From Neurospora intermedia (lineage: Eukaryota > Ascomycota > Sordariomycetes > Sordariales > Sordariaceae): a stretch of 64,000 nucleotides of DNA. The notes under the pieces were generated by a model. The model saw only the letters and a list, made by a program, of their open reading frames with translations, was not told where the DNA came from and ran no database searches. Positions 47,223 to 58,436 of this stretch are shown here, piece by piece. The DNA is taken from positions 1,550,001 to 1,614,000 of the forward strand of contig BTPP01000004.1 in NCBI GenBank assembly GCA_037102815.1. The letters run 5' to 3'. The position numbers and the translations under genes are program-made. Within the stretch, counting starts at the first letter, position 1. Every line of letters begins with the position of its first letter.

Positions 47223-48674
47223 GTTGCTTTTTCAGGGGCTTTCCGTAACGGGCTAAATTTTTCCTAGAACAGCAGGAAGGAAGTTTCGGCACGGCCGAGT
47301 GGCCAATAATCCGTATCGATCGGTTGCCCGGCTGCCCGGCTTTTTTTGTCTGTTCCTGGTGAAAAGCAAAAATACCAAAAAAAGGAAGGTCGGGAATTTG
47401 GAAGCGAAGCGAGCGGACATTGGAGCCTCACCTCTACACATCCTCATTCATTCGGTTTCATTTACTACCTCTGTGTAGGCTATCCCCAGATTACACTAAT
47501 CCGGGAATTGTCGGACTTGGGACTTTCGTTTGTTCTCCTCAGAATAGTATACCTTACCACGTTTTTACTAGGAAGGCCGTCGCGGAGATATGTAATATGA
47601 ATGATGATGATATGATGCTGATGAGGATTCGCGTATTTTGGGTTTCGGATTTAATGGTGGGTGGGTTTGGGGATTTACATCATAACCGGGAGATTGAGTG
47701 AGTTTTGGGTATAAAGGTGGACGGCGTTGCCCTGTCTGATGTTTCCGTTCACCTGGCTGAGCGAGCTGAATGGTCCTGTTGTGTTGTGTGAGTTGGTGGT
47801 CGCCACGTTCATCTACACACCACATATCAAGATGATCTCTGACGGAGATCGAAGATGATTGACTAACCAGGGAAAGAAGCAGTCTTCTTCTGTTTCATTC
47901 ACTGATGCATCAGCTACTTTAAACCATACTCCCCTCTACAAACACAAGCCCCTACAAAAGTCTTCGTTCGCTTGATACCCCAAGTGCCGTCAAGCGCCTG
48001 TAGTGATATCGCACAAGAGCACCCGGCCGAAGGACGTCCTTCATTCGTAAACATCCAAGGTGGAAACAAAACATAGAAAAATGCAGAACAATACGCACGA
48101 TAATTCCGTAGAAAAGTGAAATCTCAGAAGTCAAAATTAATGACCAACATCGACACCGGGCTCGTAGCTGAAGAGATTGGAGGCTGGAGCTTACAGCGCG
48201 GTGTCATCGGCTACCGGTCAGCCGGTGTTGCTGAAAGCTGCAGGTTCACTAATCACTAAAACGGTGTTTCATTGTTCATCGCTTGCCATGCAACGCTGCA
48301 AGCCGTTCGTAGCTGAGCTAGTAACAGCTCGCTTGTGAGAGGAAGCAAGCTGTGATGTGGTTGGCCAGACACACCCCTCAACGGGCCTGAACCGAACCGA
48401 GGTTGAATGATAACGACACCAGTGATACCATAACATCACAAGCCAGTCAGTCACATTGGATATGATATGTTCACTAATCAATAATTCCTTCATTTTTTGA
48501 GACGCCGACATTAAAGTACTTATAGCTTGCTTCACGATATTGAAATATTGGAACCTTTGGTGGCATCTATCGATTGCGACTGCATGAGGCGAACGGGTAA
48601 GGGCGAAACCAGAAAAGACGAGACCAGAGAAAAGTAGGTGGTTATACCTAGAAAACGGAAGACAGCAAGCAACA

Positions 48675-50022
48675 ATGGGCGGAGGAAGGATTGATGTGTA
48701 TATGGACATTGGTAAGTCAAAGCAGGCCTGCTGTCACTTGAACTATGTCACCTACCTACCTACCTACCTGGTCTAGGCAGGATCAGAAACGTGGGTGTGC
48801 TTCTCATCATTGTCCTTAAGACGACTAACACACACTCCACATACAATAGTGTCCTTATACAGCTACCTAGCCTTCCTAGACCTCCAACAAAATGGTGGAA
48901 TTCTTAGGGCACACAATGTAGAGGTTGAGTGAGTCTCTCTCTCCGTGTTTCCATACCATACAAGAAGAAAGAAAAAGAAAAAGAATGCTGATCCTGGTGA
49001 TTACCACACTCAACTGACCAACTGATTTATCACTCTCTTCCTCTAGATTTCATCCTGTTCTTCTTGGAGGTATCGTCATCGGTTCAGGTATGTAATGTTC
49101 CATGTTCAGGCCTATCCGCTGCTATAAGGTACTCACCTTGACGTTGATGTGATCTAACGGCTGGCTCAACTCAAAAGGTAACAAACCCCCCTGGACCCTG
49201 CCCGCCAAAGCCGTCTACTTCGCTCATGATGTTCGGCGGTCCATTGCCCGGTTTCCGGGGCTGGTTGTCCAGACGCCCAAGGATTTGATGGCTGTTTCCA
49301 AGAGTATTGTCGTATGTACCATCTCTTCGCTGACCTTCTCTTCCTTATTTGCTCATCATCAGCCAAACTAACAGAAGAAAAAACAGCCCAACCGCGCCCT
49401 CCACTTCATTAAATCCCACCACTCCCCATCCACCTTCCTCACCATCTTACACTACTTCATGTACCTCTTCTGGTCTCCTCCCAACCTGGACCTGACGCTG
49501 CCGGAAAACGTAGCCAAGGCGTTATTGGAGTGTCCGGCGGACTTTGATGGGTCTACCGCTGCTCAAAGTAGTGACAGCGAGAAGAAGAAGAAGAAGTTGT
49601 TCACGAAAGAACAAGTAGAAGAGATCATGAAGGGGACAGAAGCACCTCAAATCAAAGAGGCTCTAAAGAACACAACGCAGGAGGCCTTGGATAAGGGGGC
49701 GTTTGGGAATCCGTGGATTTGGGTTACCGACGGGGAAGGGAGGGAGGAGCCGTTTTTTGGGAGTGATAGGTATGTCATGGTTTCCATATTCTTTTGTTCC
49801 TTTTGTTCATTCATCCTTCGCAGTGTATTTTGGCAGGGATGGAGAAATGGTTGCTGGCTACCTACCTAATGGGTTGATGCTGACTGACTGACAACGAACT
49901 CGAAAATACCTAGATTCCATTTCGTCTACAAGTTCCTTGGTTTGCCGTATCAGGATGTTACGCTTTTGCCTCCTGGTGGCAGGTTGGTGTTATCTAAGGG
50001 AGATAATGAGGCCAAGTTGTGA
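48675..50022 (+). CDS. Kappa-class glutathione S-transferase (DsbA-like thioredoxin fold)
   Basis: Six exons: 48675-48711, 48850-48928, 49047-49087, 49178-49311, 49387-49769 and 49914-50022; 260 residues. Motifs of the GSTK/2-hydroxychromene-2-carboxylate isomerase family: MGGGRIDVYMDIVSLYSYLA with the catalytic Ser at 14 of the SxYSY segment, GNKPPWTLPAKA (glutathione-site loop), and a C-terminal WVTDGEGREEPFFGSDRF that closes the thioredoxin half. Kappa GSTs conjugate or isomerise electrophiles and reside in mitochondria or peroxisomes. The C-terminus (ends NEAKL) is an imperfect PTS1-like tripeptide AKL, which suggests peroxisomal import. An internal Lys-rich insert (near KKKKKLFTKEQ) is specific to fungi. 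All five introns have matched GT/AG and phase. Confidence 0.9.
48750..48769. repeat. ACCT tetranucleotide repeat, five copies (inside intron 1 of the GST-kappa gene)
   Basis: Five perfect ACCT units in the 138-nt first intron of the GST-kappa gene. Confidence 0.85.
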
Positions 50023-50636
50023 TAGGACCACAAGGAATCAGCCGTTGTGAATCGGTAGATGTTGACATTATTTTGAACCTCGAGAGCATCTCGAATGGAC
50101 GTGTGGAAGGGATAAAACTGTTCGCGGATGAGGCTGTCTTTGTAACTGTGAAGGGAGGGACCGCGAAATGGGCTGCTAGATATCGATGGATCTTAGGGGC
50201 TTGGACTTTGCTAGCGTAGTCGTTCCTGCCTTCTATTTTTTTGGGTTGGAGAGTTGAGTACCTCTATTGAAGTGGCCAAGAAGGCAGGTACGGTAGTCAA
50301 CTTGGGCGCGAACGAAATGCCCGATCTTGGGTATACAACCAAGCAATGGGATCGCTAGCGTTCACATCGTTGATGGGAGCAGATCCTGTTTCATCTGCCT
50401 ACCTTTGCCTTATACCTAGATATCCGTATGATCTTCTCCTCGCCCTAGGAATAACATTCGCCTTTTCCAGCATTTTCACTTAACCTGAGTTCTCCGGATC
50501 GCTCACCGGGAACCACAACCAGACAGCACAATCGATCCTATGGACTCTCGACACCCGGGTAAAGGCACTTATTATCGTCACGAGAACACCTGTCACAACC
50601 GTAACCACAAGACGGCCATCAGCACCATACCTATTA
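50023..50636. other. Intergenic region, GST-kappa to membrane protein gene
   Basis: About 610 bp. The frame of the next gene is open upstream to 50484 without an in-frame ATG, so an unrecognised 5' exon is possible. Nothing else recognised. Confidence 0.5.
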
Positions 50637-51989
50637 ATGTTCTTGCCCACTCGACCTGGCAGCACCTGTCCTCTCAAGCCAACAACACCCCCAGAGAATG
50701 ACATCCAAGATATATTCAAAATGGATCACCGCAACCACCATTTTGACCTCCTTCACTTCCCCGGCCAAAACCTTCGCTACCACCGCCATCCACCCTCCTC
50801 GCAACCGCTACTCGTATCCCCCAAAACAAACGCAAAACCAATCGATACTCTCCGAATCCTTCGTCGAGTGACCGCCGCTACCACCGTCACGATCCCGCCG
50901 GTTACTAATCAATTTACACCAACTTCAACCACCATATCGACTACTTCAACTAATTTCACCACCACCACCACCACCACCACCACCAATCCAACAATCGGTA
51001 CCACCACTCTCTCCTTAACATCCGACACAACCCCCCAAATCAACACCCCCTCTCAACCCTCCCACTCCACCGCCGCCTCCCGCCACGAAATCATCCTCCT
51101 AGCCCTCGGCATCTTCATCCTAGTTGCCCAACTAGCGCTAATCATCTGGGTCGGCGTCCGCAGACGGCGATTCTCCCTTTCTTCTTCTTCACCTTCTTCT
51201 TCGGGTTCGGCATGTGCATATCATCACTGGCACAGGGATGATTGTCCTAGGGAGTTGAATGGGTTGCAGTTGGATGGACGGGGGAGTGGTCTTGGTTGTG
51301 GGTCAGGAACAGGAACAGGATCAGGATCAGGATCAGGAAGAGGAGGAGGAGGGGGAGGGTTTGGACATTGGCATGGAAAAGATGCAAAGTGTTTGTGGAA
51401 GGAAGCGTTTGGGGAGAGTCCTTCCAGTACGATGAGTTCGAAGACGAAGACGATGGGGATGAGGGCTAAAGAGGGTATGGAAGAGGAGGAAAACGGGTTG
51501 GAGAGTTCTTCTTCTGGGTCTGAGTCTGCGTATGATGGGGATGAGGACAAGGGAGGGAGAGAGGGTATACGCAGCCGGGGCAACTCTGTTGTCATTGCTG
51601 GTGCGCACGAGTTTGTGGAAAGGGTGAGGAAGAGGAATGATAGCTTGGGTACGTTTCTCATGGGAATAGGGGTCGGGGAAGGACAGCATGTCGAGATGGT
51701 ACCTGAAGAGCAGCAAAAGACAGCAACGAGGAAGAGGAGCAATACTTTTACGATGGAATTGGGGAGAGGGATGAGCGGTGGCGGTGAGACTGGCCTCAGA
51801 GAACGCAAAGGGTCTGCTGCCACTGCCACTGCCACAACCATTGCCAGGGAAGAGAATGCTGAGATGGGTGTTGGAAGGACGAGTGGGCTGAGTGCTGATT
51901 TGGGGAGATTTGGAGGGAAGTTTGACGGGACTGAAGAACGTGATGGCGGTGGTGGTGGTAGTAAGAAAAGGCGTGGATCCTGGGTGTAA
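50637..51989 (+). CDS. Hypothetical single-pass membrane protein with Thr-rich ectodomain
   Basis: Single frame, 450 residues. I do not recognise a family. Residues about 80-145 are Thr/Ser-rich (a run of nine Thr), as in O-mannosylated ectodomains. A hydrophobic helix follows at 151-174 (EIILLALGIFILVAQ...) with RRRR directly after it, fixing the tail in the cytosol. The tail (175-450) has Ser clusters, a Gly-Ser low-complexity tract, an acidic patch and basic C-terminus. This layout resembles fungal Mid2/WSC-type wall sensors, but no WSC domain and no N-terminal signal peptide are seen; the start may lie in a missing upstream exon, or at Met29. Coding status is inferred from length, composition and the membrane segment. 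Confidence 0.62.
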   Translation: MFLPTRPGSTCPLKPTTPPENDIQDIFKMDHRNHHFDLLHFPGQNLRYHRHPPSSQPLLVSPKTNAKPIDTLRILRRVTAATTVTIPPVTNQFTPTSTTISTTSTNFTTTTTTTTTNPTIGTTTLSLTSDTTPQINTPSQPSHSTAASRHEIILLALGIFILVAQLALIIWVGVRRRRFSLSSSSPSSSGSACAYHHWHRDDCPRELNGLQLDGRGSGLGCGSGTGTGSGSGSGRGGGGGGFGHWHGKDAKCLWKEAFGESPSSTMSSKTKTMGMRAKEGMEEEENGLESSSSGSESAYDGDEDKGGREGIRSRGNSVVIAGAHEFVERVRKRNDSLGTFLMGIGVGEGQHVEMVPEEQQKTATRKRSNTFTMELGRGMSGGGETGLRERKGSAATATATTIAREENAEMGVGRTSGLSADLGRFGGKFDGTEERDGGGGGSKKRRGSWV

Positions 51990-52653
51990 GTTCTCAGGAG
52001 ATTTTCTGGGCTGGGGGACCAACATGGAGTGCAAGACCCGGAGAAAGGAGGCTAATGGTAATGCTATTCCGAGGGATCTTGGAGATAAGGTTGCCGTGGT
52101 TGGATATCTGGTATGACTGAGAGTGAGAGCACCTCATTTCCTCAATTAAACTTCAGTTGTTGTATTTGATTCAAGTCCTGGTCGAATGCTCGCTGGTGGA
52201 CTGATGTGATCTCAGCCCACTCTCTTGGCCTGCTGAAGGCTCTCCATCAGCTTGAGGCTGTTTGGGTAGATAGCAAATAGATTGGTCTATTGTTCCTGTC
52301 AGTCGCCCGTCACACAAACCCGAACATCCACAGCAATCGCATGTCATCCACGCCCATCTCTCTGTCAGCTGTCTCCTACTCTATGTCGTTGAACGTTTTG
52401 GTTGTACACACAAAGGGAATAATCGTAGTCTCTTGCTTGTGGGGGGGAATCCACGGCTCCGTCTCGTCTGTCTGGGTCTCTGGGTCTTTGGCGCATCGTG
52501 ACTCCTCTAGCATTGTCTCTTGTCTCTTTCGCTCTCCCCCGAACCTAAGAATGATAAGACATCCCTTCTTTTCCCTTCGCCGTCTCCTCCAACACCGAGT
52601 ACTCCGAATCAAGCTTTTTGATCTTCCTCCTCCTGTCAGTTCAATTGAGAGGC
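51990..52653. other. Convergent 3' intergenic region
   Basis: About 660 bp between the ends of the membrane-protein gene (plus) and MIC10 (minus). Short frames only; nothing recognised. Confidence 0.55.
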
Positions 52654-53079
52654 TTAGGCCTGGGCACGGATTTCCCTGGCGGCCTGCTTCAGGCTGGTGT
52701 TGCACTCCTCATACGCACGGCCGGCACCGAAACCGACGCCGACGAAGGCGGGCCACGCCCTCCGCTTGAAGATGAGGACGGAGAAGACGACACCGAAGCC
52801 GAGGCCGAGGGTGGACTTGATGAGGAGGTTGGAGAGACAGCGGTCCCACTAGCGATTGGCACCTTTGTTAGCAAAGCCGGCACAGCGCAGATGAAGCTAT
52901 CTAGATGGGACCCAATGCGGGGCTTTGCGCCCAAGGCTGTGGGAGGTTTGTGTCCGAGGCCCGGAGCAATTGTGCGATGGGGGGAAGCTCACCTTCTCGT
53001 TGAGAAGGGCCTCGCTGACGGGACGCGTCACGGCGGTCGAGGGGGCAGCGGCCACGGGGGAAGAGGTCGAGTCGGACAT
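52654..53079 (-). CDS. mic10: MICOS complex subunit MIC10
   Basis: Two exons, 53079-52993 and 52848-52654, with a 144-nt intron (GTGAGC donor, GCTAG acceptor); 93 residues. A short N-terminus (MSDSTSSPVAAAPSTA) leads into SEALLNEKWDRCLSNLLIK and two membrane segments carrying Gly-rich repeats, GLGFGVVFSV and GVGFGAGRAY, the hallmark of Mic10 oligomerization, joined by the basic loop KRRAWP. Mic10 sits in the inner mitochondrial membrane and bends it at cristae junctions. Size fits the family (yeast 97). Neither exon alone is long enough to be obvious; the join at WDR is fixed by the family. It shares its upstream region with URB2. Confidence 0.95.
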
Positions 53080-53861
53080 GGTGATGATGTGTGGGTTTGG
53101 TGGTTTGAAGCTCTGCTGCAGGCAAGAAAGTCAGAAGATTGAAGGCGCGCGAAATCGAGAAGTGGTTGGACGAGGCACAATGGTTGGTTGGAGCTAGGTT
53201 GTTAGCGAACTTTGCTTGGTCTGTTAAGCTCGTAGACCTGAGACAAGGCAGCTACAGGTCCTGCCCATAGCTGTACCTTAGCTATGACATAGCAGAGGCA
53301 TAGCATGGACTGAACATGGACAGAACATGCCGACAGCTCCCTGTCTCGAGCTAAGGCTTGATAGACACATGCTTCGAGTTGAGATGGCAGACGGACATAC
53401 AGACCTGTTGTATATGCGTAGCGAGTGACCTCTGGACGAGGGTGGAGCAGCAGACGAAGAAAGATGAACACGCAACCTTCAACTGTTAGCAGCAGACGTC
53501 GATGATGTTATTTTCCCTCGGGAGATGTTCCCAGCGCAGGCCCGGCGAGGGAGCGGATTGCGGATCGATGGACCCCAGCAAGTGCCAATTGGTGCCTTTG
53601 TCCTTCGTCGGCTGTCTCCGTCGTCACCCGAAGGCGGTGACCAGCTCTCGAGTCTTGGCGCAATTGATTTCCCTGACAAGAGTGGGTCCTGGGCCAGAAT
53701 TGGGACGGCAGAATCTTGGGAAATTTTGGAGATGGTGTTGGGGCGGTCAACAGTAACACAGCTACACCTTCCACTAACACTTCAGTTGGTCAGGCATCAC
53801 TCTTTCTCGGTTTGTCGCATTATGCATTTTGGCTTTTAAGATACCCAATTTCTACTTCAAA
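53080..53861. promoter_or_regulatory. Divergent intergenic region, MIC10 / URB2
   Basis: About 780 bp between the two start codons. Both promoters must lie here. No RNA gene or repeat recognised. Confidence 0.55.
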
Positions 53862-56800
53862 ATGGGTGTTAAGAGCGCAGAGTCTCGAGTAAGTTCACAT
53901 TGCTTCACATTGACAGCTTACTGTACCACCCCAGCCAAAGAAAACACTTCCACTAACACCACTTCCACCACCACCCATAGACAGGCGAGGTCGCCCTCAT
54001 CAAGACCATCCGTGCACTCGACGGTAACCGCGCCGACACCATCGGCCAAAGACTCGAGACAGTATGGAATACATTATCGAAACACAGGGGAGGTAGCTTC
54101 CATGCTGCCGAGGAAATGCTGCTGCGATGGCTCCTCAAGAACATGTCTGGATCCGCCGCCATCAACGACCAAGTCCGACGCTTTCCTCTATCATGGAATA
54201 TCATGGGCGCAGTTTTTGCCTGGATCCCACTCTTTTCCCTAGCAAAGTCGCTTGCCGACCGACGATTCATTGCCGTCCTGCAACAGACACTCAAGGACAT
54301 CTCGACACCACAAAGCAAGAAGGGAGACTCAGATGTCGAGATGAAGGATGCTACATCAGACGAGACTGCGCAGAACTCGAGGAAACGAAAACGGACAACA
54401 GCCGCCAAATTCGATCTCAATAGTCAACAACAAGTCGCAGGATGCCTACAAACCGCCGAGGCTGTCTTCGAAGCTCTCCGAATCCTTCTATCTCGATGCG
54501 ACATCAAGTCAACCGACGGGCTGCCGAGTAATCGTATGGGTGCCGAACACATCAAGTCGCTCTTCTCTTCATCTGCTTCGGATGTTATGCAGATTCTGGT
54601 GCCAATTCTTTCCATCTGCAATCTTGCCGCGAAAAGCGATGAGCTAGAGTCATCCAAGGAACAAAGCACATGGATGTCTACTTTCTATACCCTCTGGGAC
54701 CTCCACCTCCAAGGTCCCGAAGATGCTTCGGCCGTCGCTGTCTCGCTGTCTGGCTTGGGCGCCCATCTCCTCAGCAGATTGACGGCCACACCGCGACACC
54801 CTTCTCTTACTATCGACGCCACCGTACAAGAGCAATGGGCCCGGGACCTCCGTCGCTTCCTCACACGAAACATGATCCTCCCTGCACGAGCGGCCTTCCT
54901 AAACAACCGGGCTCAGGATGTCATCCAAGTCGCTACCCAGATGTCCTCCGACTTCGCCTCTACCAACTACCCTGTTCTCTTCGATCTCGTCACCAGGGCA
55001 CCGCGTGTGCTAAGCGAAAAGGCGACAAAGAAGGATTATGAGGAATGGATACAGGCTGTTTTTGATGGAATCCTGGCAGCTTTGAAGGGTGCCGACGCCA
55101 GCAAGAGCCAACCTGCTGTTGAAGCTGTCCTGGAAATGGCGGCAGACCAGCAGCTACCTCTATCAGCCGAGAGCCTGCGCTCTGTGTGCAAGGCATATGG
55201 GCTTCAGGGGGATAAACTCAACTGGAAGCTCCACCTTTCCATCGCTAAGCTAAACCCGGATGTATTCTTGGTTACGCAAGAAGGTCAGGTCCTTCTTGAC
55301 CAGGCTCTCGCGCACACTTTCTGCACTAGGGAGAAGGAGGCGGAGAAGTTTGATAAGGCGACCGAGTTCCTCATTCATCTAGTCAATGGCCATGCTCGGG
55401 CTCGTGATCTGCAAGGATTCATCAAGACATGGCTCACGTACCTTGACAAGAACGAGCCGAGCGGGTTCCCTTGGACAAGTAGCCAACTGGCAAATGCCGT
55501 AGCGAAAACCGTTGAACAGTCTCTTACCGTTGGTCAGTTGGTGGATATTCTTAGCTGGGTCGACGGGCAAAAGACAAAACAAAAGGGTACCAAGATGGTT
55601 GTTCTTGCGGCTATCGCAAATGGACTCTCCCTGGAAGCATATATTGATGCTGCTAACATGCGCACGCTTGAAATCGCCTCCAAGGAAAAGTTTGACAAGA
55701 AGGAAAAGTCCGTCATCTCTACCGCTCGGTGGACTGTTGCTGAAAAGGCCATTAGCCGGGCGACTGTAGCAGATGCCAAGTCTGTCTGGGGAAGCGTTCA
55801 CTCGGACCTAAAGACCACGCTTAAGCGTTCGGAAACATATTCCCCAGAGGCTTTTGCTGCATTCAAGTGTTGCGCGGCAGCTTGGGTGAAGCTTGCTGAT
55901 GATGGCGAGGCAGCCTCTCTGACCAGCTCGTTTGTTGACAAGCTAGACAAGAAGGATGATACCAAGGGTACCTCCAAGGGCGACGAGAGCTCGGTTAGCA
56001 AGAGTTCCTACACGACTTGGATACTTGAAGGGTGCCCTCACCTGGTCAGCCTTTTGACAAAGAGGCAATCCGCTTTCCCACCAACACTAATCAGTGCCCT
56101 TACTCCGTCTGAAAAGGACGAAAGCCGAACTCTGGACAGTGTTCAAGTGTTGGCCCAACAGATCTTGGAGAATCAGAACATTGTTGGCAACGAGAAGGTT
56201 ATTGGTGGTCTGGTTGATAAGACCATTTCACTCATCGAGACCCCCAAGGGCCCGGAGTCTCTGATTGTGGCAAGAGGCGCGATACAGCTTTTGCTCGAGG
56301 TGCCTATGGAGGCATTAACCAGACAACAGAGGGAGTCTACCATGAAGAGGCTAATCTCGCAGGCCAAGAAGGTTGTGGACAAGCCCAAGCATGTTGATGC
56401 GCAGTATTGGTCACTTGTGCTGAGCTTGATGACCAAGCTCATGTCAAAGCCCACATTCTATGAGGATATGAAGTTCGACGACCTGGAGACGGCTGGCAGG
56501 TGTATCCGGAAGATCTACAAGAAGTCCGAAGAAAAGGGGTCAACGGAGACAATCCTCCAAGAGCGTGAGGACTACCGTCTCTTGGAGGCGTTGGCTACGT
56601 CAACCATACGGTATGTTAAATATGAAATTGTTTGCTCGTGTGGTGCACTAATACGAGAACAGACAGATGTGTATTGCCTACCCCGAGGAGCGTGAAAAGG
56701 CTTATATCGCCAATGCCTTGACCGTGCTCAAGTCCGACTCTGAAGAAGCCTACATCGCCCCCCGTCTCGTTTTACTGCGTGCGTTTATCTCTGTGGCCAG

Positions 56801-58166
56801 GGAGAACGAAAAGATTAAGGATCAAGCAGACTCTCTTAACCTGCTCGCTACAGTCAAGCCCATTATCACGTCCAAGAAATGGCGTGGAAAGAAGCTACTG
56901 CCCTTGCTGCTGGCTTTGGAAGCCACAGATGTCCTAGAGCCCAAGGATGTCAAGAAGAAGTTCTCTTCTGCGGTTGATACCCTGCTCAAGGCTAGCAACT
57001 GGCTTCTTGAACATGGCTACCAAGCTGGCTGGGAAGTCCGCACCTTCATCGCCAAGCATTTCAGGGAAGAGCTGGGCGCACCTCTTCAGATCATCACCGG
57101 CGCTCAAGCGACAGCTGATGACAGTGAAGAAGAGGGCAACAATGCTGAGAAGCCAGGCTCGGTGGCCGCAGCCTTTGAGAAGCTCTCAGTTCTGGAGTAC
57201 GTCGATGTGGTAGTCAGCAGCGTCGACGAAGACACCAAGCTCGGTTATCTCAAGGAGCTCCTCCTTGGGGAGAGCGAGACCTCTGACGGCAGCAGTCGCC
57301 TCCTTATCGTGGAGAGGCTGATCCAGCACATCAGCGGCACTCGCCCAACTGTCCGCGACGACTCCTCGCAGGGACACTTCGATCTAGCCCACGCCCACAC
57401 TCTTCTCTGCAGCAGGCTTTCCCACGCAACCGACTCCCCAGCGCAGTTCATCCAGATCGCCAAGATCGTCCACCTACTTCTCGACAAGAAGGCCAACTGC
57501 ATGACCCAGTGGAACATCGATTCAACCCTCAGCGCCGTGTCCGCCATCGCTTCCGACGTCTCGTCTACCACCATGCTCACCACCACCCCCAAGACCTACG
57601 AATCCCTCTGCCACCTCGTCGAGATCGTCATCATGCGCCACAGAAAGCGTCTAGACGGACACTTCCACATCCTGATCCCTGCCCTACAATCCCTCCTCCG
57701 CCGACTCATCTCATCCGCCTCCTCCACCTCGACCGCCCCTTCGCTTTTGTCGGACTCAACAAAGGAACGCCACGCCAAACTTTTGTCGAGGCTCCTGACG
57801 CTCATCACCGAACCGACCGTTGCCTCGGTTTCTTCCCGCTCCAACACTTCCGCCACCACCAAGGATACTGCTGAACATCACAACTACCAACATCAACCCC
57901 TCGACAGCGAAAAGGACAAGGCCAAGCGCTACGCCGGGCAGCACATGTATTTGGTGCTGATGGCGTACGTGAAGCTGCAGCTGGAGTTTGTGGTGCCGCT
58001 GGTGGTGAGGGAGCAGCTGGAGACGGGCATGTTTAGTATTGTGGATATCACGCCGGCGGAAGGGGAGTTGAGGATCATGAATGATGGCATGGATCCGAGT
58101 GGACGGGTGATTTTCAGGCAGATGTATAAACGGTGGGAGAGGTTTGGGAAGTGGTCGGGTGTGTGA
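53862..58166 (+). CDS. urb2: Nucleolar pre-ribosome protein URB2/NPA2
   Basis: Three exons: 53862-53888, 53981-56610 and 56663-58166; 1,386 residues. The first exon codes only nine residues (MGVKSAESR). The protein is helical (HEAT-like) throughout without obvious catalytic motifs; an acidic, Lys-rich segment lies near residues 120-150. The C-terminal block (AGQHMYLVLMAYVKLQLEF through FRQMYKRWERFGKW) matches the conserved Urb2/Npa2 C-terminus. In yeast, Urb2 joins Npa1, Rsa3, Nop8 and Dbp6 in early 60S assembly (27S pre-rRNA processing) and also affects rDNA transcription. Acceptor choice at exon 3 (GAACAG then A) keeps the frame. Divergent to MIC10. Confidence 0.88.
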
Positions 58167-58436
58167 GGTGGAGTTAAGGAAGGTAATTTGGGAGTTGAAC
58201 AGGTCAGTCAGGCAGGGTATGGTTTGGAAAGGTGTCGTTCTTGTTGTGAAGATATTGTGTATGCGTGTAAATATAGAAAAGATACCAATTTTTTAGTAAC
58301 CTATCCTAACCTGGAATGCCTTTTCCATTTGATTTTGGTCGCTTGTGATATACTTGAATGAAATGACACCTTTGTATAGCCTTCGAATATTCCATATCCT
58401 TGAATGTCCTTGATGTCCCGATGATCTTCGTTTCGC

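Larger units (their letters stand above)
41249..48674. other. Long intergenic region upstream of gna-1 and of the GST-kappa gene
   Basis: 7.4 kb with no recognisable protein or RNA gene on either strand. It must contain the gna-1 promoter and leader (left) and the GST-kappa promoter (right). A GAC repeat (43971-43989) and a T run (47202-47222) are present. Short frames (for example 42700-43164 and 45617-46102) show no motif, and their codon use looks random. Confidence 0.55.

Noticed and set aside
47280-47340. GGCCGAGTGGCC, resembling a tRNA A box
   Set aside because: No B box or anticodon arm follows at the right distance.
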